Part shown: piece after piece, positions 20,374 to 30,775 of the stretch | How the letters are laid out: each line of letters begins with the position of its first letter | Numbering within the stretch: position 1 is the stretch's first letter | The notes under the pieces: model-generated | The model's database searches: none | The model's input: the letters and a program-made list of their open reading frames with translations, nothing else | Told to the model about the DNA's origin: nothing | Position numbers and translations under genes: made by a program | Source of the DNA: Tipula vernalis | Taxonomy: Eukaryota; Arthropoda; Insecta; Diptera; Tipulidae | Reading direction: 5' to 3' | NCBI GenBank assembly: GCA_958295665.1 | Contig: OY282558.1 | Location: 181,142,015-181,206,014 of the forward strand | DNA length: 64,000 bases

Positions 20374-20707
20374 TTCTAAGTTGTAGTACACTGTGAGACA
20401 TTAACGAATAAACCATTTTTTTTATCGGCAACCAATCCCTTTTTAGCGGTTAAAACCACCCCTTAATTTGCGAAAAAAGGAAAAATGGAGAGATAGCCCT
20501 TATAATCTAATTCGCTATGGATTTCTTGTACTTTAGGAATAATTACCAATTTGTTGTATCAAAAAAAGTGGAGTAGAAGCAGAGATATAGCAAAAAAGGC
20601 CCTTTTTGAGGTTAAATTAAGGGGTGGTTTTAACCCCTATAAACGGCTTGGTTGCCGATACAAAAAAATGGTTTTGTTAATGTCTCACAGAGTACTACAA
20701 CTTAGAA
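20374..20707. mobile_element. MITE with long TIRs and TA duplication
   Basis: The outer ~100 bp at each end are inverted repeats (TTCTAAGTTGTAGTAC..., then GTGAGACATTAAC, ATCGGCAACCAA and GGTTAAAACCACCCCTTAAT). TA lies on both sides (20372-20373, 20708-20709). Length is 334 bp with no coding capacity. It is a Tc1/mariner-type MITE by structure. Confidence 0.82.
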
Positions 20708-20709
20708 TA

Positions 20710-21760
20710 GTTTCATAATTTTTTAAATTTGACAATTTAAAAGGTGCCCTTGTAAGTACTATCGACCGCCTAGATTATTTAATTTAAAACAACATAACTT
20801 ACAGTTCCTCCAAAATCCGTTTTCTTAATTTTAATTGTAAGAAGGTAGCCTCCAAATAAAATTTTGTTCTCTAATTAAAATAAATAATTGCGTTAATAAT
20901 TTACTTTTTGAGAATTTATTTTTTAAATATTGTGGAAACAATACACTTAAATTCACCGGTCACCATAATACCTAATTTTTTACAGAGTGCTTCACATTCT
21001 TCCATACTAGGCGATGTTAAAATAATAGTTTTCCTTGCATCCCGAATTTTACAAATTCTATCCCAAAGTTGTCGTTTTTGTGGGCTCATCTATGTATACT
21101 ATTACTGGATTGCATAAAATTGAGCCAATTAATAGGTTTACCTGATACATTTCGTATATTGCTCATTCCGTAACGTAACGTAAAGTTTCTCGCCCCGCTA
21201 AATCATCAATAAGACCATCGAATTGGGGACAGTATATCCAATCACTTGATGAACTCGATTCATACTATTTTTAAGCTAATTCCTATGCACTTTCTGTGTA
21301 TCGCATTCTTACTTAAAGTTGTTACTAACTCGCTGGTTCGCCCATTAGGATAAAAGAGAATACGAGTGTAACTGACAAACCGGCAATTTGATATCTAGAA
21401 CAACTGACCCGTTGTTCTAAATATCAAATTGCAAACGTGACGCAACAACAAATTGAAAGGTCAGCAAACAAATATGATCAACAAGCAATATATTAAGGAA
21501 TCGTAATGTAACACGCTTACGTTATACACGTTGCTAAGAATTAGCATGTTCTTTAAAGTTTGAACTGCCCCTGATTTACGCGCATAAAATAAGGACTTGA
21601 CGTCTAGTTTATAAATCCAGTCGATTCCATGTTTGACTAAAATTCTTAAATTCCCCTGAATTTTCCCCTATATTGTTGTCCATTATTGCTTTCAACTTTC
21701 TGTGGAGTAGCTGTCGACCAATGCTATGTTCAGGATGTTCCCTGGAAGCACTTTTATTTT
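20710..21760. other. Intronic stretch with a dispersed repeat and a hairpin
   Basis: No gene was recognised. Positions about 21285-21348 match the repeat at 3564-3628. A hairpin lies at about 21391-21436 (CAATTTGATATCTAGAACAA pairs with TTGTTCTAAATATCAAATTG, one mismatch, loop CTGACCCG). Confidence 0.55.
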
Positions 21761-21973
21761 TATTTATTTATTTTATTTATTTATCAATTAGCCAATGCTG
21801 TTTAAACCTAATGTTTTTGTACAACATGAATATATACAATAATTAAAGTAGAGAATAACAGACAAAATTTAAAATTAACACAAAGAATAAAACAAAATAT
21901 ACAAAGATAATATATATACAAAATATATACATAAACATATATACATTATATACATACTATTTACACCAATCAA

Positions 21974-24820
21974 TCAAAAATTTAGATTACCTTGTACCAA
22001 TTTTAACATTAATCCTTTAAAAATATTCAAAGAACCAATATTCTTTAGTTCCAGTGGTAGGCTGTTCCAAATGACAATCATGTTCACCAAACAGGAGTTA
22101 TTGTAAACCTTTGTCCTATTGATAGGCAAGTTGACATTTCTTGTTCGCAACGATGTAGAAAAATCTAACTTCTCATGTAAATACAATGGTTTACCCGTTT
22201 TAATAATACGGAAAATAAAAGCCGCAGCTCTATAACGATAAAATTCAAACAAGTCACATCCAATAATAGAAACCCTAAATTCAGAGACATGGTCAAACTT
22301 CCTAAGGTCATAAACATATCGAATGCAGTTATTAAACGTAACCTCAAGTAAACGCCTAGAAGTACTATCACAGTTATTAAATATTACATCACAATATGTG
22401 AAAATTGGTATAATCAGACTTTTAACAAGATATATGCGTAAATTCACTGGACAAAACTTTTTTATTAACCTAAGTGAGTATAGACAATAATTAACACGCT
22501 GGCATAGGGATTTTATATGATCAATCCAAGTGAGTTTAGGGTTCAATATTAGTCCCAAGTTATTAACTGTAGGCACAAATGAGATAATATCATTGTCTAA
22601 ATAAATCAGAGGTGCTATATTATGAGAATTATTTGTAGAAAGCAATAATGCTTTACTTTTAGTGGGATTAATAGCAAGTGAATTATTCTTGGCCCATAAG
22701 GAAACATTTTTAAGATCTGCATTAAGTCGCATGACAATCTCATCCAACTCTGAAAAATCGCCACCAATATACAATTGCAAATCATCAGCATAAAGATGAA
22801 ATCGACAATTCCGAATATGCCCAAGCAGATCATTAATATAAATGGAGAAAAGCAAAGGCCCCAAAATAGAACCCTGAGGCACCCCGTCAAATACTCCTCG
22901 AATACTCGATTGAGCTTCTCCATGCTTTACGAAATGTTTGCGGTCGCTCAAATAAGAATGAAGCAACATAATAGCAGAATTCGAAAATGTATAATACAAA
23001 TGTAACTTCTGAAGCAAGTGGATATGGTTAACACAATCAAAAGCTTTAGAAAAGTCTAAAAGGACTAAAATACCAAATGAATGGCCCTTGTCCAGAATAG
23101 TTGATAGATCATCAACTATATGCACCAGTGCAGTGGTAGTGCTATGACCAGGTTTGTATCCTGATTGAAATTTGCTTAGAAAATCAAACCGGATAAGGTG
23201 TTCGGTAATTTGGAGTTGAATAATTTTCTCTAGTACCTTTGATAACGCCGGTAAAATACTTATCGGACGAATATCACCAATACCAGAAACCACATCCTTT
23301 TTAGGCAGGGGAATGATAGAAGCAACCTTCCACAAATCAGGAAACACCGATTTCGTTAAACATTGGTTAATAATAAATGTGATATGAGGCAGAAATAATT
23401 CAATAAACAATTTAAGTACTTTAAAGTTTATATTATCATATGCCATTAGATCCGATTTAACAGCACGAATCGCATTCAGCACCATAAGCTCATCGACACA
23501 ATCAAATACAAACGCGTAGCTTACCGAACTAATAAAATTAGAATTAGGTAAAGGTAAAACACCAACAGAATCACTAAACTTACAAATTCCATTCAAAATT
23601 TCTTCGGCAGAAAACATAATGACTGCCTCATTTGATGTACCTAAAACTCCAAGCTTTTTTAAATTGACCCACGTTCTTTTAGAATTGTATACATTCCCAA
23701 AATAGAATGAATGCTTAGCGTCATTAATGCATTTGTTGGTTTTATTTCTATAGTACTTAAAGGAAGCCAAATCATGCTCCAATCCATATTTTTTATATTT
23801 TTTATAAACCAAATCTCTACGCTCCATTAAATCCAAAATATAAGCATTTAACCACGGAGCAGTAGGACACCTATATAAAACTCTCTTACGAGGCACACAG
23901 ATATTATCCAACTGTAAAAGGTTTAAGTTGAATTCCTCAACCATATCATTCACATCCGCATAAAAACGAAAATTCAACCAATCCAACGAAAAGAAACAAC
24001 TTACAAAACTCTCACGTTCAATCGCTTTAACATCAGCAACTACGGTATAGGAAATTTTATCCCTGACTCGACAGAATTTATAGCATGCAAAAACCAAGTC
24101 GTGATCAGAAATAGCAGGAACAGCATGTTGCCCAAAAGAAACAATATTATGCCTATCAGGCTCATACAGAATGATCAAATCCAACAAGCTGTTATCTAAT
24201 CTAGTCGGTTTAAAAGGTAAATAATATAAATTGTACAAACTCAACCAATCACTAAGTTTATTGTTAGTCAACATGTTAAAATTAAAATCACCGCAGCAAA
24301 TAACTTTTACATATTGAAACACATATTGAGAAAAAATTATTTGTAAATTATTAATATCCTCCGTACAAGCCGGAGGCGGGTTATAAACAATCAAAATAAG
24401 AATTTTTCCAAACCGTCCAATAAGTTCAGATGCCAAAATTTCAACTTTTCCAAATGTGCCAGAAAATAATTTACAGACTTTTAAAGTATCCCTGAAATAA
24501 ATACCAACCCCACCCCATCGTGTATTATTTATACGATCGAAACGTATTAATTTATAATTATTAATATGTAGTGACTTGTCTGAAATTTTACCGTTAAGTA
24601 GAGTTTCCGTTAACGCAAGAAAATCAAATTTGTAAACATCCAACAGTATAGTAATGTCATTAAAATGTTTAACTAAACTACGAACATTTAGATGACCAAA
24701 CCATAAACAAGAACTGGCACTAACCTGCAGACTATCACCTGGAACAGCCTTACCACCGTTTGAAGTACAATCTAAAAACCTTGTGGATTGGGTTGGCGTA
24801 GCCCTAAAAAAGGATGACTC
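21974..24820 (-). CDS. Non-LTR ORF2: AP endonuclease and reverse transcriptase
   Basis: The frame is open from 24820 (just after a TAA at 24821-24823) to 21974. The endonuclease starts with GHLNVRSLVKHFNDI and FDFLALTETLL, with CCGDFNF and AISDHDLVFA as catalytic motifs. The RT follows: VASIIPLPKKDVVSGIGDIRPISILP, KFQSGYKPGHSTTTAL, LLDFSKAFDCVNH, DGVPQGSILGPLLFSIYINDL and the YADDLQLY active site. All catalytic residues are present. The first 59 codons contain no ATG, and the first Met lies well inside the endonuclease. ORF2 overlaps ORF1 by 49 nt in the -1 frame, and ORF1 carries the heptamer T TTT TTA in the overlap (24805-24811), suggesting expression by -1 frameshifting. It is the best candidate in the window for a recently active element. 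Confidence 0.9.
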   Translation of the reverse strand, partial: ESSFFRATPTQSTRFLDCTSNGGKAVPGDSLQVSASSCLWFGHLNVRSLVKHFNDITILLDVYKFDFLALTETLLNGKISDKSLHINNYKLIRFDRINNTRWGGVGIYFRDTLKVCKLFSGTFGKVEILASELIGRFGKILILIVYNPPPACTEDINNLQIIFSQYVFQYVKVICCGDFNFNMLTNNKLSDWLSLYNLYYLPFKPTRLDNSLLDLIILYEPDRHNIVSFGQHAVPAISDHDLVFACYKFCRVRDKISYTVVADVKAIERESFVSCFFSLDWLNFRFYADVNDMVEEFNLNLLQLDNICVPRKRVLYRCPTAPWLNAYILDLMERRDLVYKKYKKYGLEHDLASFKYYRNKTNKCINDAKHSFYFGNVYNSKRTWVNLKKLGVLGTSNEAVIMFSAEEILNGICKFSDSVGVLPLPNSNFISSVSYAFVFDCVDELMVLNAIRAVKSDLMAYDNINFKVLKLFIELFLPHITFIINQCLTKSVFPDLWKVASIIPLPKKDVVSGIGDIRPISILPALSKVLEKIIQLQITEHLIRFDFLSKFQSGYKPGHSTTTALVHIVDDLSTILDKGHSFGILVLLDFSKAFDCVNHIHLLQKLHLYYTFSNSAIMLLHSYLSDRKHFVKHGEAQSSIRGVFDGVPQGSILGPLLFSIYINDLLGHIRNCRFHLYADDLQLYIGGDFSELDEIVMRLNADLKNVSLWAKNNSLAINPTKSKALLLSTNNSHNIAPLIYLDNDIISFVPTVNNLGLILNPKLTWIDHIKSLCQRVNYCLYSLRLIKKFCPVNLRIYLVKSLIIPIFTYCDVIFNNCDSTSRRLLEVTFNNCIRYVYDLRKFDHVSEFRVSIIGCDLFEFYRYRAAAFIFRIIKTGKPLYLHEKLDFSTSLRTRNVNLPINRTKVYNNSCLVNMIVIWNSLPLELKNIGSLNIFKGLMLKLVQGNLNF

Positions 24821-25764
24821 TTAGGTATATTTTGGAATTCCTTCACTAGAACACCAGCTGGCCAAGAAGTTGGATCCATCAATTTGTCAAACATAGTAAC
24901 AGAAATTTTTATTTTAAATGATGAGTAATCCTGTTTGAAATTATCCTTTAATTTTGGTGTAAAGCGATGAACAAATACTTCCGACAAATTGAAATTGTCT
25001 AGCAAATATTGCCTGATATTAGCTTCAGTAACATCCGGGTGAAGTCTGGAGACAAAAATCTGTTTTCGAGGCTCCACAGCACGTAAGGTAACACCGCTAC
25101 CAGTGTCAATAATATAGTTGTTCATAACATTTTTTGAAATTGAAGATGTTGACTGCTGGGCTGGAGTATTCATGCTCGCGGGAGCACTAATAATTTTCTT
25201 GCGTAAATCCATTGTAACAGGCTGATTTGTCGTCAATGAGTTAATGCCAGGTAGAGGATAACCAACTGGCAAACCATTTGATTCCGTAACATCTGAAGCA
25301 GGTTGACATTCCGGTGAAGAAACATTAGGTAGAGGATAACCAACTGGCAAACCATTTGATTCAGCAAGATCTGAAGCAGGTTGACATTCCGGTGAAGACA
25401 CATTAGGAACCGCTAATACTGATTTCGGTAACGCTGCACTAGATTGGCATAAATCAGTCTCCAATTCATAATCCACTTCTGGTTGCACTTTCTTTAAAGG
25501 AATCAAAGATGATTCAAGATTTTTCACAATTCTTTTTATATCACTAATGTTATTGACATGCATTTTATATACGTCATTACAATTATCACAAAACCAACAT
25601 AAATTTTTAGAACTTCTTATACAGTCAAATGCTGCTTTTTTTATTCCCACACATTTGTAGTGTGCCACATTTGAACAAAAACCACTACAAACTAAACCAT
25701 TTTCGTTTATGTTTGTTTCACACATCATACAATTGATGGAACTCATCTTATGTAAACCGTTCAT
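24772..25764 (-). CDS. Non-LTR ORF1: PHD-type zinc finger and RRM-like domain
   Basis: About 330 residues from ATG at 25764 (a second Met, MSSINC, lies at 25746). Residues 10-55 form a PHD-like Cys/His cluster (CMMCETN, CSGFCSNVAHYKC, CWFCDNCND). A low-complexity linker contains an exact-frame 26-residue duplication (NVSSPECQPASD...GLPVGYPLP, two copies differing at two residues), made by a 78-bp tandem repeat at about 25249-25405. The C-terminal part (QIFVSRLHPDVTEANIRQYL ... VFVHRFTPK) resembles an RRM-like nucleic-acid-binding fold. In CR1-group elements ORF1 binds element RNA. It terminates with QGF-TAG at 24772, overlapping ORF2. Confidence 0.85.
   Translation of the reverse strand: MNGLHKMSSINCMMCETNINENGLVCSGFCSNVAHYKCVGIKKAAFDCIRSSKNLCWFCDNCNDVYKMHVNNISDIKRIVKNLESSLIPLKKVQPEVDYELETDLCQSSAALPKSVLAVPNVSSPECQPASDLAESNGLPVGYPLPNVSSPECQPASDVTESNGLPVGYPLPGINSLTTNQPVTMDLRKKIISAPASMNTPAQQSTSSISKNVMNNYIIDTGSGVTLRAVEPRKQIFVSRLHPDVTEANIRQYLLDNFNLSEVFVHRFTPKLKDNFKQDYSSFKIKISVTMFDKLMDPTSWPAGVLVKEFQNIPKSHPFLGLRQPNPQGF
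24805..24811 (-). promoter_or_regulatory. Candidate -1 ribosomal frameshift heptamer (U UUU UUA, then GGG)
   Basis: In the ORF1 frame the minus strand reads CCT TTT TTA GGG; the heptamer T TTT TTA is a canonical X XXY YYZ slippery site. A -1 slip enters the ORF2 frame (TTT AGG GCT ACG), which has no stop until the end of ORF2. ORF2 has no upstream ATG. Whether a stimulatory stem or pseudoknot lies downstream was not resolved by eye. Confidence 0.55.
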
Positions 25765-25879
25765 ATACACACACAACTAACAAAAACTTAAACCAAACTA
25801 TATATATTAAATGTTAATAGATTAAAAATTTATTTATTTATTTATTTTTTTTATTTTTTTATTTTTTTTTTTTCACACA

Positions 25880-26160
25880 GCAAAAACATAAAACGTCAAC
25901 TTAGTTCAAAAGCTACCACCTATGTGTATATGTTTTTGAACTAATTTTAAATAAATCTGTTGCAACAATTTCTAAAGGTAGCTCTGAAATTTCTTTCCAT
26001 ATTATTAGTTCCTTTATGGTCGATTGGGTATAGTCAGTGTATGAATACGTGTTTTCATTCGCTCCGTAATTTTGTTCATTTTCTCGTGTTTTTGCTTTAA
26101 TTTCGTTTGAAAAAGTTAACAGTTTGTTGTATTGTTGGATTTTGTACCCGATGAATTAAA
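25880..26160 (-). other. Possible retroelement integrase fragment
   Basis: A minus-strand frame reads STIKELIIWKEISELPLEIVATDLFKI, where LPxExVxTDLF resembles the first integrase Asp region of Gypsy elements. No other integrase motif is nearby. This is a weak call and could be chance. Confidence 0.25.
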
Positions 26161-26377
26161 AATTACAACATGAGGTTAATTGTTTCCCATTTTTTTGGCA
26201 ATTTCAATTTTTGATTGTTTCCTATCGTGTCATTCGAAAGAATTGACTGTGAAGGAAAAAGTGATAAATCTTTTCGTTTTATTTTTGAATTCTGACTGTT
26301 CGAAAGTTCCAATGAGAAAGTGAGAGACAATAAAAATAGAAGGAGCATAATGATCATTTGTAGTTTGTCATATCCTA

Positions 26378-28004
26378 GCAGTGGCGTAACTACAAATTTC
26401 GGGCCCCCATCCCCCGCAACTTTTTTCTTGGGCCCCGAAAAATGCTTCTTGTACCTATGAGTAAGTAAAGTTTTAGTTAAAAACTTATTTTTCCCTATTG
26501 TCCAGCCTCGCATTAAATAAAAGTGTCTGATTTCGAGAGTATGAAATAGCACGTGATTTAGTTCACTGGCCTAAAACAAAATTAAATTTCTTGCAATCGA
26601 CTCAATTCTATGGCGATTTCTAAATATATCGATAAAGCATCACAAATTTCGATTATAATTCGAAAACTATCAAGAATTTCGAAATAATCTCAAAATAGTC
26701 GAATTTTCAAATTAGTAATAATCTTTCAAAGTTCTCAAATATCGAATTATAAGTAAGTATCCCTAAGTATGTAAAACTAAAGGAAATCATATTATCTAAT
26801 AAAATGCAAATAATCTCTACGTATTCTTAAATAATTTCGAATAACCTAGGAAATTGGAGAAATATCGAAATCTAAAAGCTAAGCGCAGAACATTTGCCTT
26901 ACAAAATTCGAATAAATTTGAAAATCTTTAAAAATCTCGAATATTCTAGAAATGTCGAAACCTTAAGAAATCTAGAATAAACCGCGGAACAATCTTGATT
27001 ATCGCAGAAAAATTCGATTAATTTCTATATTATCTCGATTGATCACGAACAATTTCAATAATACCAAAAAACCCAGGAAAATTTGGAAAAATTCCAAAAA
27101 TTCGTGTAAATATCGAATTATTTGTCAAGTTTAATTTAATTTTACTAATACTACTAAGCAAAATGCTATACTAAGCAAGTGAAGCCTAAGTTCAAAAAAC
27201 TAACTTTATGAATAATAATGGAACCCTCAACTAGACCGGAGAATTTCGAACAATCATATTCTTCGAATAGGTTCTACGATTCTCGAGTAGCATCGAATAA
27301 TCTTGAAAATCTCAAATAACTCGACAGTTTCGAAACACCCAATCACCAATTGATGACGATTTGACCCACCCAAGTCTCACGCATCCCATTTCCATGCTAT
27401 ACTCCAATAATCTCGAGAAATTTTAAAAAGTGGTATATGAAACAGGAGAATTTGCAATTTTCTTATTTAAAATAGTTTTTCAAAATAAAACCGGTAAATT
27501 TAGTTTTAATTTACCGTTTACCGGTAATAAAAAAGATTCGGTAAACGAAAAACTATAGCAATCACATATCAATCAAATTCAACCTTTAATCTAAGTGCAA
27601 AACATATATGGTATTACAAATAAATCAGCAAAAACAAAAACGTTATCGTTTGGCAAATTTTCTTCTAAACCTAAATATCTGTCAGAACCTAAAGCCATTT
27701 TCATTTCTATGGAGTCAGCTTATATGTAATTACTCTGACATTAACCTTCAGCAACCGAGAAGAAATTGTTGGGCCTCTCTTAAGAAAATATTTATTGGCA
27801 ACAAGAATGATCTTTTTTTCTCTAAAAACTAGACCACCAGGTTTTGTTCAAAATTTCCTAGAAATGTCCAGTTTTGCAACTTTGAAAGGGTGATCAACTT
27901 TAAGCTTAATCTGACTTTGAACTAATATTCGAATGCCTAATAATTCTCGTGGGCCCCTTTAACCGCAGGACTCCCCCCCCCCCCTTTGACGTTTACGAGT
28001 ACTG
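26378..28004. mobile_element. Possible hAT-like non-autonomous element
   Basis: The left end CAGTGGCGTAACTACAAA followed by GGGCCCCC and the right end, read on the minus strand as CAGTACTCGTAAACGTCAAA followed by a G12 run, are related inverted termini of the CAGTGGCGTAA type. The right end holds a run of 12 C (27973-27984). The body has no transposase. From about 26600 to 27440 it is made of short motifs like TCGAATAATCTCGAAAAT repeated irregularly. No 8-bp target duplication was seen, so the boundaries are tentative. Confidence 0.4.
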
Positions 28005-29384
28005 CGGGTACCTAGGTATAGGGTTAAATTTTAGGTTGGGAATTTAAAACTACATAATGGGTAAGGCGACCATACGCCCTATTTTATTTTTAATCTTCAA
28101 ACTGATGTTCCATATTTTATAAATATACATAAGTGCTGACATCCAGTAGCCTTCGCTTTCTTTTTTTAGATTTACTGCATTTTCGATAAAGTAATGGTAT
28201 TATTGACGATTGGAAAAGTAGAAAATGCAATACCTATCGGAAATAAAATAAAATAAAATACATAAAAATGTAACTATCGGAAATAAAACAAACTGTCTTT
28301 CGCACCAACAAAATCGTGCCAGTCAAATCGTCAATAGTACTGTGTTTTTATATTTAACTTCGGCCCGCATGGACCAAAATTATTACCAGGGTTTCGAAGC
28401 TCCGGTTCAGTGATATTTCATTTATTTGGGAAACCGAACTTGAGTTGGGGTTGGGTGGGCGATTCGTTTGGGGATTTGTTTGAGCGTTACACTCAGAGTT
28501 GAGTTGGAGTTGGTTTGGGTTTTCAGACCACACTGACTTGGGAGTTTTGCTTAGGATTGAGTTGGAAGCTGGTAATTTGTTTGGAGTTGTGTTGAGCCTT
28601 GGATCGTTTTAAATTGTACATAACATTTCAGGTGGTCAGCTGTCCAGAACCTTCAAGTATCCAGCGGATATGTTGTTTTTAGAAATTGTGTCGTCTTGTG
28701 CTAACCTTTACTTTAATCATATATAACACTAACTAGTGACTGTTTATGTGTTCTGTAATCAGCTCAAGTGTATAATTCTAGCATACTTTTCCTTTCCTTC
28801 CGCTAAGTTATCTGTTTATGTAGTATAGTTATGTGTTACAGATTTTCACATTTCTTTATGAATACGGTCTCTTGTTTCAAGAATAAAATTAAACTCTTAT
28901 TTTTAAAAACGAAATAGAGTACAACTTTATTCTTCTTTGAAATTTGACCGCAGGACTCCAAAACATCGATTGTCAAACAGATTTTCTCAAAAATGGCACC
29001 CACGATTTTTTTTATTAGGTTGATGCTAAATGTGACAATGGCGGCCCTTCATAGAATGTAGCGCCAGCGGAAGAAGAAATGTACTAATCCTCCATCTAGC
29101 TGTTTACAAAATTTGAAATCAATTGAAGCCTTGTGAAAAACAGTAAAAAAAATTGTTGGACCGTTTCCGAGGCAACATAAAACTTTTCGGAGAAATAGAC
29201 TTCTACGGTTAATACACCTTCCAAATTCCTACAATGGTTCTATCATGGGTGTCTTTAAGACAAAATGAATAGGTTTCCGTATAATATGGAATTTAAATTT
29301 CTAAATTTACCTAAAATATTTTGCTGGTGGCAAATAATATCGTCAAAATTTAAAAATAAAATATATCTAGTAAGCTTTTAAATA
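28005..29384. other. Intronic stretch with a G/T-skewed segment
   Basis: No gene was recognised. Positions about 28430-28610 are strikingly G+T-rich on the plus strand, with repeated GAGTTG/TTTGGG phrases. A short AAATA tandem lies at 28240-28260. Nothing else stands out. Confidence 0.45.
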
Positions 29385-29386
29385 TA

Positions 29387-30773
29387 CAGACATGGCCAAA
29401 AGTATTGAGCACCCATGATATCTTACAGTTCTTTGGAGAGTATCAAATTGAAATAAATTGAAACCATTTTTACAGATTAATACTACTAATTTTACCTTTT
29501 AATAAACCCCATAAATATTCTATCAGGTTTAGATCCGGGGACTGGGCAGGCCACTCCAAAAGCTCAATACCTTTTTCTCGAAACCATGCCATTGTGCGAG
29601 CAGCTTTGTGATATGGCGCGGTATCTTGCTGGAATTTAACACAAGCCATGTTCGTTTAACCAAAAAGTGTTAAAAATGAGAGCAGCAATGCAGATTCATG
29701 GGCGTTTATATATTTTAAAGAGTTCATGTGGCCCTCACACACGAACATTTCGCCAACTCCAGAAAGAGTCATGCAGCCCCAGACCATTATGGTGCCTCCG
29801 CCGTATTTTACGGTTGGTACCACACACTCTGGGCTAAATTCTTCGCCGACGCGGCGACGCACAAACGTCACACCAGGAGTACCAAAAATCTGAAATAAAG
29901 AAAAAATATAAAGACTTCGAAAAACTAAAATATTTGTATCCAGAAACTTTATTTTAAAATCATGTTGTTTAATTTTAATAGGGCATAAAATTGACTAACT
30001 TACCTGAAAGTTTGATTCGTCTGACCAAACGATATTTGACCAATCTTCTTTGGTCAAACTTTGGTATTTTTGGGCCCATTTATACCGAACTTTCTTCTTG
30101 TTTTCGGAAAGCCATGGTTTCTTCCTGGCTTTACAGCCTCTCAGACCAGCTTCATGAAGCCTTCTACGAGTGGTTCGAGAAGAAATTGGTTTTTTAATTT
30201 CTACTGACCACTCAGCACCAAGGTCTGAAGAAGTTTTTTTTCTAAATATCAATGACTCTCTCACTAGATTTCGGTCCTCACGGTCTGTGGTGATGCGTTT
30301 GCGTCCGGTTCTGTGCCTGTTACTAAGTGATCCGGTTGTGGAAAATCGCTCAATAACATATTGCACAGATCGGCGTGAACATTTCACAGTTTTAGAAATT
30401 TCTACCTGTGATTTCCCTTGTTCATGCAGAAGCTGTATCTGCACACGTTGCTCTGAACTAAGTTCATTTTTTTTTTGTTGACATATTAAGACAATATGAC
30501 TTTATTTAACAATACAAACCACGAAAAGCACACTAGATCACTGGATGTGTTTACAATAAGCGAAAGTAGCGAACTGATAAATAAATACAGAAATGGTAAA
30601 ATGACAAATTTTATTGCACCAGATGTTTTATTGCCAGCAGCTGTGTGAGTCATTTTTTTAAACCTTTTTAGATGCTGGAAAAAATGATCCTCCCACAAAA
30701 TGGTTTGTTTTCTGCTAGACTTATCGTGTACGTGCGAAATTTGTAGGGTGCTCAATACTTTTGGCCACGGCTG
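29387..30773 (-). mobile_element. Tc1-like DNA transposon (DD34E), nearly complete
   Basis: Inverted terminal repeats of about 28 bp (CAGACATGGCCAAAAGTATT... at the left, CAGCCGTGGCCAAAAGTATT... at the right in reverse complement) are flanked by TA (29385-29386 and 30774-30775). The 1387-bp element carries one transposase gene on the minus strand. A 1-bp insertion in an A-run, an internal stop and a short C-terminus make it defective. Confidence 0.92.
29480..30487 (-). pseudogene. Tc1 transposase with a 114-bp spliceosomal-type intron
   Basis: The N-terminal exon (to 30004) encodes the paired-like double helix-turn-helix (QIQLLHEQGKSQVEISKTV, VQYVIERF, GRKRITTDREDRNLV, TTRRRLHEAGLRGCKARKK) and the first catalytic Asp in NIVWSDESNFQ. 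The second exon (from 29889) continues IFGTPGVTFVRRRVGEEF, MVWGCMTLSGVGEM, the second Asp in FQQDTAPYH and the Glu in SPDLNLIEYLWG; the last two catalytic residues are 34 residues apart. The intron 29890-30003 has perfect borders (TTTCAG|GTAAGT ... ATTTCAG). Defects: ATG at 30487 is put out of frame by a run of ten A where nine are needed, a TAA sits at about 29656, and the C-terminus is cut short. Confidence 0.88.
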
Positions 30774-30775
30774 TA

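Larger units (their letters stand above)
21765..25870 (-). mobile_element. Near-intact CR1-group non-LTR retrotransposon with two ORFs
   Basis: Minus strand: ORF1 (25764-24772) with a PHD-like zinc finger, then ORF2 (24820-21974) with endonuclease and reverse transcriptase, both uninterrupted. The 3' end has a microsatellite-like tail (AAATA/AAAT units at about 21765-21800), typical of CR1-like elements rather than a plain poly(A). A similar AAAT-rich tract lies at the 5' side (25828-25872), possibly the tail of an older element into which this one inserted. No target duplication was identified with confidence. Confidence 0.85.

Noticed and set aside
22615..22923. 102-codon minus-strand frame
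   Set aside because: Alternate-frame shadow of the non-LTR ORF2.
26163..26552. 129-codon minus-strand frame with a hydrophobic segment
   Set aside because: Crosses the left terminus of a likely element, has no recognisable domain and a composition expected by chance.
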